Below, piece after piece: positions 8,710 through 17,987 of a stretch of 64,000 nt of DNA (position 1 is the stretch's first letter; each line of letters begins with the position of its first letter). Under the pieces are notes generated by a model, which saw only the letters and a list, made by a program, of their open reading frames with translations, ran no database searches and was not told the DNA's origin. The translations under genes and the position numbers were made by a program. The stretch spans positions 186,001 through 250,000 of the forward strand of contig NZ_VCBA01000004.1 of the NCBI RefSeq assembly GCF_007995245.1. The letters run 5' to 3'. This stretch comes from Tateyamaria sp. syn59 (GTDB lineage Bacteria > Pseudomonadota > Alphaproteobacteria > Rhodobacterales > Rhodobacteraceae).

Positions 8710-8880
8710 ATGACCCTCTTCCAGCGGATCGCCGCTTTTCTGTCCCGCATCAGCCTGCCGCACGGCGCCCTGGTGCAAACGCAGGCCGTCTATGCCCTCA
8801 GCGATGCCGAACTCAAAGCGCGCGGATTGAAACGGCGCGAGGCCGCGCGGCAGATCATGATCAACGGGGATTGGTCGTAA
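8710..8880 (+). CDS. DUF1127 (YjiS-like) small protein
   Basis: A 56-residue protein from ATG 8710. The C-terminal half (YALSDAELKARGLKRREAARQI) has the pattern of DUF1127: Leu-Ser-Asp-x-Glu-Leu followed by x-x-x-Gly-Leu-x-Arg. These short basic helical proteins are common in alphaproteobacteria; some members bind RNA or influence phosphate and carbon metabolism, but this one is uncharacterised. An AAGGGAG lies farther upstream than ideal. It precedes ureE by 16 bases. Confidence 0.7.
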   Translation: MTLFQRIAAFLSRISLPHGALVQTQAVYALSDAELKARGLKRREAARQIMINGDWS

Positions 8881-8896
8881 GAACGGGGGCTACCCC

Positions 8897-9352
8897 ATGT
8901 TGACCGCCCAACACTACCACGATCACACGCACGGCGACGCAGCCGACCATGTGTCGCTGACCTATGAGGACCGCTTCCTGCGGCGAAAGGTGCTGACCCT
9001 AGCCTCTGGAGCGCAACTGCTGGTCGACCTGCCACAGACCACATCTCTGGACCATGGCGGGGCGCTGATCACCACCGACAAGGCTGAGATCCGGATCGAG
9101 GCCGCACCCGAACCGCTTCTCGAAGTCACCGGCGACAAGCTGCACCGCATCGCCTGGCACATCGGCAACCGTCACACCCCATGCCAGATCGAGGACTCCC
9201 GCCTGCTAATCCAGCGCGATCACGTGATGGCCGACATGCTCGCCAAGATTGGGGCCAGCACGCGCGAGGTTGTCGAGCCATTTACGCCCGAAGGCGGGGC
9301 ATATGGCCACGGTCGTACCCACGGCCACGATCACTCCCATAGCCACTCATGA
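8897..9352 (+). CDS. ureE: Urease accessory protein UreE (nickel metallochaperone)
   Basis: Delivers nickel to the UreG complex. The 151-residue product has the UreE N-terminal domain (DHVSLTYEDRFLRRKVLTLASG) and the peptide-binding/metal region HRIAWHIGNRHTPCQIE, with the conserved metal-site His expected there, then a C-terminal His-rich tail ([15 protein letters not shown]) typical of nickel-storing UreE versions. It overlaps ureF by four bases (ATGA at 9349). Confidence 0.94.
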   Translation: MLTAQHYHDHTHGDAADHVSLTYEDRFLRRKVLTLASGAQLLVDLPQTTSLDHGGALITTDKAEIRIEAAPEPLLEVTGDKLHRIAWHIGNRHTPCQIEDSRLLIQRDHVMADMLAKIGASTREVVEPFTPEGGAYGHGRTHGHDHSHSHS

Positions 9353-9978
9353 GCCATGCGCTGACCCTGATGCAGTGGCTTTCTCCGGCCTTTCCGGTCG
9401 GGGCGTTTGCTTATTCGCACGGGCTGGAGCAGGTGATTGCCGATGGTGTTGTTAAGGACGCGGACACGCTACGGGAGTGGCTGCGTGATCTGCTGGAGCA
9501 TGGTTCGGGGCGTGCAGATGCCGTCTTGCTTGCGGCGAGCTATCGCGCAGACGATCCTGCGGATGTGGACGCAGCAGCCCGCGCCTTTGCCGCCGGAGCC
9601 GAGCGGTTGAAGGAGACCGACCTGCAAGGCGCGGCGTTCTGCGACACCGCCCGTGCGGTCTGGGGGATCGAGATTGCTGGTCTGACCTATCCTGTCGCTG
9701 TGGGTGCTGCGGCGCGCGCGGTGGACATTCCTCTCGCCGAGACGGTGCCACTCTACCTGCATGCCTTTGCATCAAACCTTGTGTCCATGGCTCAGCGCGC
9801 CCTGCCCCTTGGGCAAACCGACGGGCAGACCATTTTGGCTGCCTTGTCCCCCGTCATCGCGGAGACTGCAAAAGACGCCGGGAAAACCCCGCTGGAGGCC
9901 CTTTCATCCGCCAGCTTTGCTGCCGATATTGCAGCCATGCGCCACGAAACCCTGCAACCGAGGATTTTTCGCACATGA
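9349..9978 (+). CDS. ureF: Urease accessory protein UreF
   Basis: All-helical partner of UreD and UreG in urease activation. The 209-residue product begins [27 protein letters not shown], the canonical UreF N-terminus, and has [26 protein letters not shown] near residue 125 to 150. Overlaps ureE upstream and ureG downstream, each by four bases, so EFG are translationally coupled. Confidence 0.95.
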   Translation: MSHALTLMQWLSPAFPVGAFAYSHGLEQVIADGVVKDADTLREWLRDLLEHGSGRADAVLLAASYRADDPADVDAAARAFAAGAERLKETDLQGAAFCDTARAVWGIEIAGLTYPVAVGAAARAVDIPLAETVPLYLHAFASNLVSMAQRALPLGQTDGQTILAALSPVIAETAKDAGKTPLEALSSASFAADIAAMRHETLQPRIFRT

Positions 9979-10601
9979 CACAGCTCAATGGCCCGCTTCG
10001 CATCGGTATTGGTGGTCCCGTGGGCGCGGGCAAGACGACGCTCACCGCCGCGCTTGCTGCTGCCCTCAAGGACCAGCATTCCATCGGGGTGATCACCAAC
10101 GACATCTACACGCAGGAGGATGCGGAGGAGTTGATGCGCCGTCAGATCCTGCCGCAAGATCGCATCATCGGCGTCGAGACCGGGGGCTGTCCGCACACGG
10201 CCATTCGCGAGGATGCGTCGATCAACCTAGCTGCCGTGGCCGAGATGCGGGAGCGGCACCCGGATGTGGAAGCCATCCTGATCGAGAGCGGAGGCGACAA
10301 CCTGTCGGCCACATTCTCGCCGGAGCTGGCTGACATCACGCTCTATGTCATCGACACGGCAGCGGGCGAGGAAATCCCGCGCAAGGGCGGCCCGGCCATC
10401 ACCAAGTCCGACCTGCTGATCATCAACAAGACCGACCTTGCCCCCCATGTGGGCGCGTCGCTTGAGGTGATGGAGCGAGACGCGAAACGGATGCGCGGCG
10501 CGCGACCCTTTGTCTTTGCCGCGTTGCGCCACGGCAAGGGCGTGGACGAGATTATCGGGCACATCCGGGCGTTGTCGGGGCTGGGCCTGACACCTGCGTG
10601 A
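9975..10601 (+). CDS. ureG: Urease accessory GTPase UreG
   Basis: SIMIBI-class GTPase that powers nickel insertion. The 208-residue product has the P-loop [11 protein letters not shown] (residues 13-23), the [12 protein letters not shown] switch region, the CPH metal-binding triplet in [15 protein letters not shown], the [17 protein letters not shown] stretch and NKTDLAP for guanine recognition. Full length and intact. Last gene of the urease cluster, followed by a strong hairpin. Confidence 0.97.
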   Translation: MTQLNGPLRIGIGGPVGAGKTTLTAALAAALKDQHSIGVITNDIYTQEDAEELMRRQILPQDRIIGVETGGCPHTAIREDASINLAAVAEMRERHPDVEAILIESGGDNLSATFSPELADITLYVIDTAAGEEIPRKGGPAITKSDLLIINKTDLAPHVGASLEVMERDAKRMRGARPFVFAALRHGKGVDEIIGHIRALSGLGLTPA

Positions 10602-10608
10602 CCGGGTG

Positions 10609-10631
10609 AAGGCGGAGGGCACCTCCGCCTT
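10609..10631. terminator. Bidirectional terminator between ureG and iorB
   Basis: AAGGCGGAGG and CCTCCGCCTT form a perfect 10-bp stem around GCA, lying between two convergent genes (ureG stop 10601, iorB stop 10644). There is no good T tract on either side, but position and stem strength fit a shared terminator. Confidence 0.7.
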
Positions 10632-10643
10632 ACGATTTGGCTC

Positions 10644-12881
10644 TCAGACGAAGTCGATATGTTTTGCCATGGGCATTTCGCGCACGCGCTGGCCGGTGGC
10701 TGCGAAAATGGCGTTTGACAAAGCAGCGGCGGCAGGTGGCACCATAGGCTCGCCCATACCCCGGACGGTGTCGCCGTTTTCCAGACCGCGGACAAATATC
10801 TCGGGCGATTGCGCCAGGCGCATCCCCTCGAAGTCGTAGTAATTGCGCTGGTCCGCCATCCCGTCGGAATAGGTGATTTCGGAGTTCATGGCGTGCCCCA
10901 GCGCCCAGTTGATCCCGCCCTGCACCATGTTTTCGAAGTTGATCGGGTCGATGACGCGGCCCACTTCGGCGGCGACCCAGACCTTTTCGATCTTGATGGC
11001 GCCATCGACGTTGCTGACCTCGACCACCTCGGCGGTTGGGACCCCGAACGACATGCAGAAGGCGACGCCGCGCCCCTTGTTTGGTCCAAGATCCGTGCCC
11101 CAGCCGGACATCTCGGCCGCGGCTTCCAGCGTCTTGCGGGAAGCGTCGTGCCAGCAGAGGCGCAGCCGTTCTTCCATCGGGTCAGCGCCTGCCGCGTGGA
11201 TCAGTTCATCAAGGAACACGTCGTGAAAGAACCCGTTGGTGGATGCCCCTACCGCTCGCCAGCTCGAAATCGGCGCCAGTTCCGGTGCGCGGTAGCCGGT
11301 CACGCGGTAGTTGGGTATCTGCATGGGCTGTTCCCATGCGCCTGCGACGATTTGCAGGTCAGGCCCCGGCGTGGGCATGCCTTGCCGCCCCATCTGGCTT
11401 GCGATGACGGAGGGCATGGCGATGCCGAGGTCATAGGCTTCGACCCTGCCATCCTTCACCGCGCCGCGTCCGCGCGCCATGGCAATCTGGCGGGTGTCGT
11501 TCTGCAGCGTGTCCTCTTCCCGGCTATAGGTCAGCTTGACCGGCGTTCCCTTGATCTGCATCGCGATCTGGGTCGCCTCGCGCACCACGCGGTCCTCCAG
11601 CCGGTGACCGAAGCTACCGCCCATCACCAGCACGTGGACAAAGACCTGATCGGTGTCGAGGCCGGTCAGCTTGGCAACATTGCTTTGCACGAAGCGCGGG
11701 ATCTGGGTGCCAGTCCAGACATCAGCGCGGTCGTCGCTGACCTGCACCAGCGCCGAAATCGGTTCGAGCGGGGCGTGCGCGAGGTATGGCGCTCGGTATT
11801 CGGCCTCGATGACTTCCGCCCCTTCCAATGCAGCGTCCACGTCTCCGTCATCGCGGAACCTGCTGTCCTGCTGGTCCGCGTTGAAGCTGTCGGAGAGAGC
11901 CTGCCAATGCTCCGCCTGTTCAGCTGGGTAGGCTGCGGGCGCCCAGTCGATGTCTATGGAGTTCACGGCCTGCATGGCGCGCCATGTGTTGTCGGCGATA
12001 ACCGCGACCCCGTCGGACAGTTCGACCACATCAATCACTCCGCGCATGTCGCGAGCTGTTGTGGCGTCATAGCTGTTCATCGCGCCGCGCCGCGGGCTGG
12101 TGCGGACGGAGGCGTGGACCATGCCCTCGACCTCAAAGTCGATACCGTAGCGCTGGGTGCCGGTAGATTTGGCAAGGATGTCGATGCGCTCCATTTCTTT
12201 GCCCACAAGCCGCCAGGTGGACGGGTCGCGCAGGGTCACATTGTTGACCGGATCGAGCGTGGCGGCCGTGGCGGCAAGTTCGGTGTAGGCCAGCGTACCG
12301 CCGCCGGGGAGGATGACCGCGCCTTTTGCGGTGGTCAGGTCGGCGACGTTCGCGCCCGTTTCTTGCGCCGCGGCCGCCTTCAGCGTTTCGCGGGCCACGG
12401 CACCGGCAAGGCGCAGCTTTTCGAAACTGTCGGGCACTGTGGTCGACCCACCGGTGATCTGGAGGCCCATGAACTTCATCATGGCGTCCATGATCCCACG
12501 GGTCGTATCGGCAACGAGGCCGTCATCGGTGGACCGGAAAGGCGCCGCCTCGGCACTCAGCGCGGTGTTGTAGTAGGCCGGGTCCGGCATGCCGGGATCC
12601 ACGTGCACCTGATCCAGTTCGACATCCAGTTCCTCGGCAATCAGGGCGGCTTGCACGTGATAGGCCCCCTGCCCGCTGTCGGCGCGGGGCGTGATCAAGG
12701 TGATGCCGGTGCTGTCGATCTTGACGTAGGGCGTCAGCGCCGCCTCACCTTCCGCCAGACCAGCGAGCAGCGGGTTCGCGACGGGGCGCTTGTAGGCGTA
12801 GTAGCCAAAGGCCACGCCACCGACGACTGCGGCAGAGCCAACAAGGAAACTGCGGCGGGCGATTTTTCCGATGCGGCTCAT
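10644..12881 (-). CDS. iorB: Isoquinoline 1-oxidoreductase-type molybdopterin subunit (Tat-exported)
   Basis: Large molybdenum-cofactor subunit of a two-subunit hydroxylase/aldehyde dehydrogenase of the xanthine oxidase family, probably periplasmic. From start 12881 the protein has 745 residues. The N-terminus carries a twin-arginine signal (KIARRSFLVGSAAVVGG). Family motifs include GGSFGHRLEDRVVREA near residue 355, PISSWRAVGASTNGFFHDVFLDEL near residue 515 and the GMGEPMVPPAAAALSNAI end with the expected Glu. An upstream in-frame extension would read through iorA in another frame, so 12881 is preferred. It starts two bases after iorA stops. Substrate unknown: IorB relatives oxidise N-heterocycles or aldehydes. 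Confidence 0.88.
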   Translation of the reverse strand: MSRIGKIARRSFLVGSAAVVGGVAFGYYAYKRPVANPLLAGLAEGEAALTPYVKIDSTGITLITPRADSGQGAYHVQAALIAEELDVELDQVHVDPGMPDPAYYNTALSAEAAPFRSTDDGLVADTTRGIMDAMMKFMGLQITGGSTTVPDSFEKLRLAGAVARETLKAAAAQETGANVADLTTAKGAVILPGGGTLAYTELAATAATLDPVNNVTLRDPSTWRLVGKEMERIDILAKSTGTQRYGIDFEVEGMVHASVRTSPRRGAMNSYDATTARDMRGVIDVVELSDGVAVIADNTWRAMQAVNSIDIDWAPAAYPAEQAEHWQALSDSFNADQQDSRFRDDGDVDAALEGAEVIEAEYRAPYLAHAPLEPISALVQVSDDRADVWTGTQIPRFVQSNVAKLTGLDTDQVFVHVLVMGGSFGHRLEDRVVREATQIAMQIKGTPVKLTYSREEDTLQNDTRQIAMARGRGAVKDGRVEAYDLGIAMPSVIASQMGRQGMPTPGPDLQIVAGAWEQPMQIPNYRVTGYRAPELAPISSWRAVGASTNGFFHDVFLDELIHAAGADPMEERLRLCWHDASRKTLEAAAEMSGWGTDLGPNKGRGVAFCMSFGVPTAEVVEVSNVDGAIKIEKVWVAAEVGRVIDPINFENMVQGGINWALGHAMNSEITYSDGMADQRNYYDFEGMRLAQSPEIFVRGLENGDTVRGMGEPMVPPAAAALSNAIFAATGQRVREMPMAKHIDFV

Positions 12882-12883
12882 CC

Positions 12884-13342
12884 TCAGACCTCCTGCAGCT
12901 TGGTGGCGGCGGTTTTGACGGCCGCGCGGATGCGGGGATAGGTGCCGCAGCGGCAGAGGTTGCCGTTCATCGCATCGTCGATGTCCGCGTCCGTCGGTGC
13001 CGGGTTTGTGGCAAGCAGGGCGGCAGCCTGCATGATCTGTCCGGACTGGCAGTAACCGCATTGCGCGACCTGATGTTCGACCCAGGCTGACTGCACCGCG
13101 TGCATGGCATCGGGTGTGCCCAACCCTTCGATCGTAGTCACCTCACCCCAGACATCTGCCGCAGCGGTCTGGCAGGACCGCACCGCCTCTCCGTCGATAT
13201 GAACGGTGCAGGCGCCGCATTGCGCGACACCGCAGCCATACTTGACGCCCTTTATGTTCAGCTCATCCCGCAACACCCACAGCAGCGGCATGTCGTCTTC
13301 GACATCCACGTCGTGCTCTGTTCCGTTCACCGTGAGTTTCAT
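12884..13342 (-). CDS. iorA: Isoquinoline 1-oxidoreductase-type 2Fe-2S subunit
   Basis: Small electron-transfer subunit of the IorAB-type molybdoenzyme. The 152-residue protein has the plant-type ferredoxin cluster [15 protein letters not shown] ... RSC in the first half and the second cluster [11 protein letters not shown] ... [12 protein letters not shown] in the second half, i.e. two [2Fe-2S] sites as in the family. No signal of its own, consistent with co-export on IorB's Tat signal. No separate cytochrome or maturation gene is seen next to it. Confidence 0.92.
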   Translation of the reverse strand: MKLTVNGTEHDVDVEDDMPLLWVLRDELNIKGVKYGCGVAQCGACTVHIDGEAVRSCQTAAADVWGEVTTIEGLGTPDAMHAVQSAWVEHQVAQCGYCQSGQIMQAAALLATNPAPTDADIDDAMNGNLCRCGTYPRIRAAVKTAATKLQEV

Positions 13343-13485
13343 CGCGCGCTCCTGAACGACCTCAGTTTGAACATAAAACTAGGGGATGCCGGGCCCTTGG
13401 GAAACCTGCAGATCGCGCCAATATGGTTACATATCGCGACGTCAGTCACGTTGAGGATGCAGCGCGCACGGGTTATATGGCACAT

Positions 13486-13734
13486 ATGGAGCCGTTTCTG
13501 TCCCAGATGTGGGTCCGTTGTCGCGATGTCGCAGCGGCCCTGATCGCCAGCCTGTGGCGCGGGCATGCGACAGATGACGTCGTTGCATTGATCGAGCGAG
13601 AGCCGATTGGACGCCAGCGCGGGATCGTTTTCGGCACCCTTACAGCCTTGTTTTTGCTCAGCATCGGGGCCGCGCAGTTCGGTCTTATTGGTATGTGCCT
13701 GTTCTGGATTGGTGTAATCCTGTTGATCCGCTGA
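13486..13734 (+). CDS. Small membrane protein, unknown
   Basis: The frame is open from 13423, but ATG 13486 (82 residues) looks the likelier start; neither start has a strong ribosome-binding site. The product has a polar N-terminal half (DVAAALIASLWRGHATDDVVALIERE) and a C-terminal hydrophobic part (IVFGTLTALFLLSIGAAQFGL then MCLFWIGVILLIR) that predicts two membrane helices. No family recognised. It is divergent from iorA and followed by a perfect 16-bp palindrome. Confidence 0.5.
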   Translation: MEPFLSQMWVRCRDVAAALIASLWRGHATDDVVALIEREPIGRQRGIVFGTLTALFLLSIGAAQFGLIGMCLFWIGVILLIR

Positions 13735-13738
13735 TCAC

Positions 13739-13754
13739 GCATACAATTGTATGC
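13739..13754. promoter_or_regulatory. 16-bp perfect palindrome upstream of a small membrane gene
   Basis: GCATACAATTGTATGC is a perfect palindrome in an AT-rich stretch that has little in common with the surrounding GC-rich DNA. It begins two bases after the end of the preceding frame and lies about 100 bases before the next start, so an operator for a dimeric regulator is the natural reading. The ATACAATTGTAT core resembles GntR-type operators, but no regulator gene is adjacent. Confidence 0.5.
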
Positions 13755-13852
13755 AATTGATTTAATTGCAAAAAATCTGAAAAACTTTGATCCAGCCGAG
13801 CCGCTGCCCGTACACCATGTATCTGATCACAAACACACAGGAAGGAAAGACC

Positions 13853-14023
13853 ATGGGTATTGGCCTCGGAATTCTGACGTTTGGGACTTTGGGCTTTGTC
13901 GTCGCGTTCGCCTACATCAGCGCGCGTGTGACCGAGAAGCGGCGTTTGGAAGGTGGCCCGAAATCGTCGCTATCGGCGGACGGGATCGCGGAACGGCTGG
14001 CAAAGGCGTCCGCCACGCGCTGA
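13853..14023 (+). CDS. Small single-pass membrane protein, unknown
   Basis: The 56-residue protein starts at ATG 13853 after AGGAAGGAAAG. Residues 1-25 form one hydrophobic segment (IGLGILTFGTLGFVVAFAYI); the rest is a basic, polar tail (RVTEKRRLEGG ... AERLAKASATR). No family recognised. A good Shine-Dalgarno, an upstream palindrome and a factor-independent terminator straight after it make it a convincing independent transcription unit. Confidence 0.7.
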   Translation: MGIGLGILTFGTLGFVVAFAYISARVTEKRRLEGGPKSSLSADGIAERLAKASATR

Positions 14024-14046
14024 GCCTTACACAACTTCACGAAAAG

Positions 14047-14080
14047 ACACCGCGTAACCGTTCGGCTGCGCGGTGTTTTT
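14047..14080 (+). terminator. Factor-independent terminator
   Basis: ACACCGCG and CGCGGTGT pair around a 14-base loop, followed by TTTT. It sits 23 bases after the small membrane gene and just before the end of the convergent dehydrogenase gene. Confidence 0.8.
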
Positions 14081-14084
14081 ATGC

Positions 14085-15200
<1,116 letters not shown>

Positions 15201-15651
15201 GGTTCGTCCTCTCAATGAGTATTTTGATCATGTGAGCCAGCGGAGGCGCGATCTGTCAATGCAGAGATTTGAATGGCGGGCGGCAGCCTGGAACAGGCGG
15301 GCGCAGAAACCACCGCTGCCGTCGCCTTTTTGAAAGCGGTGCGCAACTGACCCGCTGAACCCGACGTAACCGGATGTTTTGACTGGAAACGCCGGGCAAT
15401 CCGACCTGCTGGGCTATACCGCTTCGACGCATTCGCCGCAGCAAGCAGTGCGATTGCAGTGCCATGTCAAACACTGACAACGCGGTGTGATGACTTGGGC
15501 ACAGCCAACGTTATGCCACCAAAGGTAGAATTTTTACCTTGCCTTAGCGTCAACCTGCCGGAACACTGGTACCATTCGGAAAGAACGTATTGATGCCACC
15601 CAACCTGGGGGATGTGTATTGGGTGTCTTTGGACCTTGTTTTTCGGCGCAG
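15201..15651. other. Intergenic region, about 450 bases
   Basis: Divergent spacer between the formaldehyde dehydrogenase and the FecR/LysM gene, so it should hold both promoters. No credible coding frame. One visible element is AAGGTAGAATTTTTACCTT (15523-15541), an imperfectly spaced hairpin with AAGGTA/TACCTT arms, about 110 bases before the FecR gene; it might be an operator or a transcript hairpin. Nothing else stands out. Confidence 0.5.
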
Positions 15652-17955
15652 ATGCGCCTGTTTTTCGGTGTGTGTCTGACGGTTGTTGCCACATTTGCCT
15701 CTGCGCAAGACCGCTCCGACCTGGATGCGCCGCTGGAAACCATCGTGTTCACGGCAAGCGACACGCTGCGGGGCATCGTCGCCGAACACATGAACGATCC
15801 CGATCTCTGGCCCTATATCCTCGAACTCAACGCCATTTCCTCTCCGGCGGCGGTGGTGCCGGGCACGGAACTGGAGATGCCGGTCAAACAGGTACGCGCC
15901 GCCGATGCAGCGCTGGCCGAAAGCCTAGCCGCTATCCAGCAGGCGAATGCCGAGGGCGCGCAGGTCTTTGCCCCAACCGAAATCGGCGCCGCCATCGAAA
16001 ACCGCGAGACGGCGGTTGCCCGACGCGATGTGGGCGCGTGGGGCGAGGTGGTCGACTTTTCCGACATTGCGACCGCACTGGCCGTGGAGGCGCTGGAAAT
16101 CTCGATCGCACAGCGCGACCGGTCGACCGCGGCGATCGTGTCCGATGTCCAGGGCAACGTCGAAGGCCGTGCACCGCAGGAGCCGCGCTGGAGCGGGCGG
16201 GGGTTGAACGACATTCTGGTCGAGTCTGAACGTGTGCGCACGCTGTCCGGCAGCACCACGCAGGTGACATTTCGCGACCTCAGCCGCCTGCGCCTCAATG
16301 CAAATTCCAACGCCACCATCCAGCGCATGCGGTCCGACCCGCTGACCGGGAACGAGGTCACCAAGGTCAGTCTGGCGGAGGGCGATTTTTATGCTCTGTT
16401 GAGCCAACTGTCGGAACGTTCGGCGTTCGAGGTTGACGTACCGGGCACTGTGACAACCACAAGCTCGTCCGACTTCTGGATCAAGAATGACGTGAGCGGT
16501 GCGCGGTTCGTGAATTACGACATACCCGGCCTTCGGGTTTCGGACGGGGATCAGATGATCGAGGTCGGACAGAACGAGGGTCTGGTGCTGACCGCAAGCG
16601 GGATCGAACGGGCCGAGGTTCTGGAAGCGGTGCGTCTGGCAGAGCCTGCGCGCGATGCCGTCCTCTATGACGGTTTCGCTCCGCTGCGATGGGCGCCTTT
16701 TGACGGTGCCGAAGCCTATTGGGTCGAAGTGGCGCTTGATCCGGGGTTCAACCAGATGCAGGTGTCGGAATGGGGCGTGCGCGACACCGCATTTACCACG
16801 GCAGCGATGCCGCCCCGCAGGTATCATTGGCGCGTGGCGGCGCTTGACCGGCTGGGCCTGCCCGGACAGTGGAGCCTGTCCAACTCATTTACACTGCGCA
16901 ATGACAACGTGCCGCCCTTTCTGACACTGCTTGCCCCGTCGGATGGGGGCATAGTCGCGCGCGCGCAGATCGAACTTTTTGGTGCATCGGAACCCGCAGC
17001 GCAAGTCACCCTGAATGAACAACCCTTGGACCTTGCCGCAGACGGCAGCTTCATCGCCACCCTGTCACTATCCCCCGGCACGAACGTGCTGTCACTGCGC
17101 GCCGTTGATCCGGCAGGGAACGAGAGTGTGACAGCCACCACCGTGATCTACCGGCCAGCGGCGCAGGTTCAAATCACCCTGTCACCGGACATGCCGCGCG
17201 TTGGCACGGCACTGGCCACAGCGTCTTCAGACCTGGTTGTCTTTGCCGCCTCCACTGCCGAAGCCGGCGCGGAATTGATCGTGGAAAGCGGCGAAACAGC
17301 GGTCTTGCGCACCAGTGTCGGCACAGGCGGAGCCATCAGTTTTTCCGTACCCGCATCGGACAGACAGACGGGGTATAGCATGGCCGTTCTTGGCCCCAAT
17401 GGCGGGGTCGAAGGGCGCACAGACTTTCAGGTGATCCGCGACACGCAAGCGCCGGATCTTGCCTTTGACATGCCCCTGCCCCGCGCCACAGACCTCGATA
17501 CGATCACATTGCGGGGGACAACGGATGACGCGACATCGCTGAGCGTCAACAATGCACCAACGGAACTGGTGGATGGCGCGTTTCGGATTGATCTGACGCT
17601 AGTACCGGGCCTGAACATCTTTGACGTCGTCGCACAGGACGCTGTCGGCAATATCAGCGCCGAACGCGTGCAGACACTGTTCGACGTCGACCCGCCCGAG
17701 GTGACATCCGTCGATCTGCGCCGTCCCGCGGGCGAGGACGGGCCAATTGAGCTGATCGTGGTCGCGACCGATGCAAGCGGACTGCGCCAGGCGGCTCCTT
17801 ATCTGCTTCAGGTCGGGGACATGGAACGCGAAGGGTTCATGCGCTGCGATGCCACGACCGGAACCTGCCGGGCCTCTTTGCCGCCCGAACCGGGGACATT
17901 GCGCCTGCTTGAAGTGGTGATTGAGGACTACGTCGGAAACACCGCGTTTCGCTGA
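15652..17955 (+). CDS. Periplasmic LysM / FecR / Ig-like domain protein
   Basis: From ATG 15652 the protein has 767 residues; the frame stays open further upstream but this ATG gives a clean signal peptide (LFFGVCLTVVATFASAQ). Domains in order: a LysM-like segment (ASDTLRGIVAEHMNDPDLW ... PGTELEMP, about 25-75), an Ala/Glu-rich helical linker (about 80-175), a FecR domain (about 190-320, VRTLSGSTTQVTFRD ... EGDFYALLSQLS ... FEVDVPGTVTTTSSSDFW), a fibronectin-like module (about 325-430) and several Ig-like modules to the end, with repeated PGxN(V/I) ... DPAGN / DAVGN strands. Such FecR proteins are often neighbours of nucleotide cyclases. It starts a co-oriented run with the PKD protein (32-base gap) and the cyclase. 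Role probably structural or sensory at peptidoglycan. Confidence 0.8.
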   Translation: MRLFFGVCLTVVATFASAQDRSDLDAPLETIVFTASDTLRGIVAEHMNDPDLWPYILELNAISSPAAVVPGTELEMPVKQVRAADAALAESLAAIQQANAEGAQVFAPTEIGAAIENRETAVARRDVGAWGEVVDFSDIATALAVEALEISIAQRDRSTAAIVSDVQGNVEGRAPQEPRWSGRGLNDILVESERVRTLSGSTTQVTFRDLSRLRLNANSNATIQRMRSDPLTGNEVTKVSLAEGDFYALLSQLSERSAFEVDVPGTVTTTSSSDFWIKNDVSGARFVNYDIPGLRVSDGDQMIEVGQNEGLVLTASGIERAEVLEAVRLAEPARDAVLYDGFAPLRWAPFDGAEAYWVEVALDPGFNQMQVSEWGVRDTAFTTAAMPPRRYHWRVAALDRLGLPGQWSLSNSFTLRNDNVPPFLTLLAPSDGGIVARAQIELFGASEPAAQVTLNEQPLDLAADGSFIATLSLSPGTNVLSLRAVDPAGNESVTATTVIYRPAAQVQITLSPDMPRVGTALATASSDLVVFAASTAEAGAELIVESGETAVLRTSVGTGGAISFSVPASDRQTGYSMAVLGPNGGVEGRTDFQVIRDTQAPDLAFDMPLPRATDLDTITLRGTTDDATSLSVNNAPTELVDGAFRIDLTLVPGLNIFDVVAQDAVGNISAERVQTLFDVDPPEVTSVDLRRPAGEDGPIELIVVATDASGLRQAAPYLLQVGDMEREGFMRCDATTGTCRASLPPEPGTLRLLEVVIEDYVGNTAFR

Positions 17956-17987
17956 GCGATACGGCCGGGTGTAGGGAGAACAAAACG

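Noticed and set aside
10809-12941. 710-codon open frame on the plus strand opposite iorB
   Set aside because: It mirrors a long, well-supported molybdoenzyme gene; high GC keeps the antisense frame open. The product is rich in His, Arg and Val without family motifs.
13787-13852. Extension of the 56-residue membrane protein to 78 residues
   Set aside because: Only the ATG at 13853 has a good Shine-Dalgarno; the extra residues show no signal or domain.
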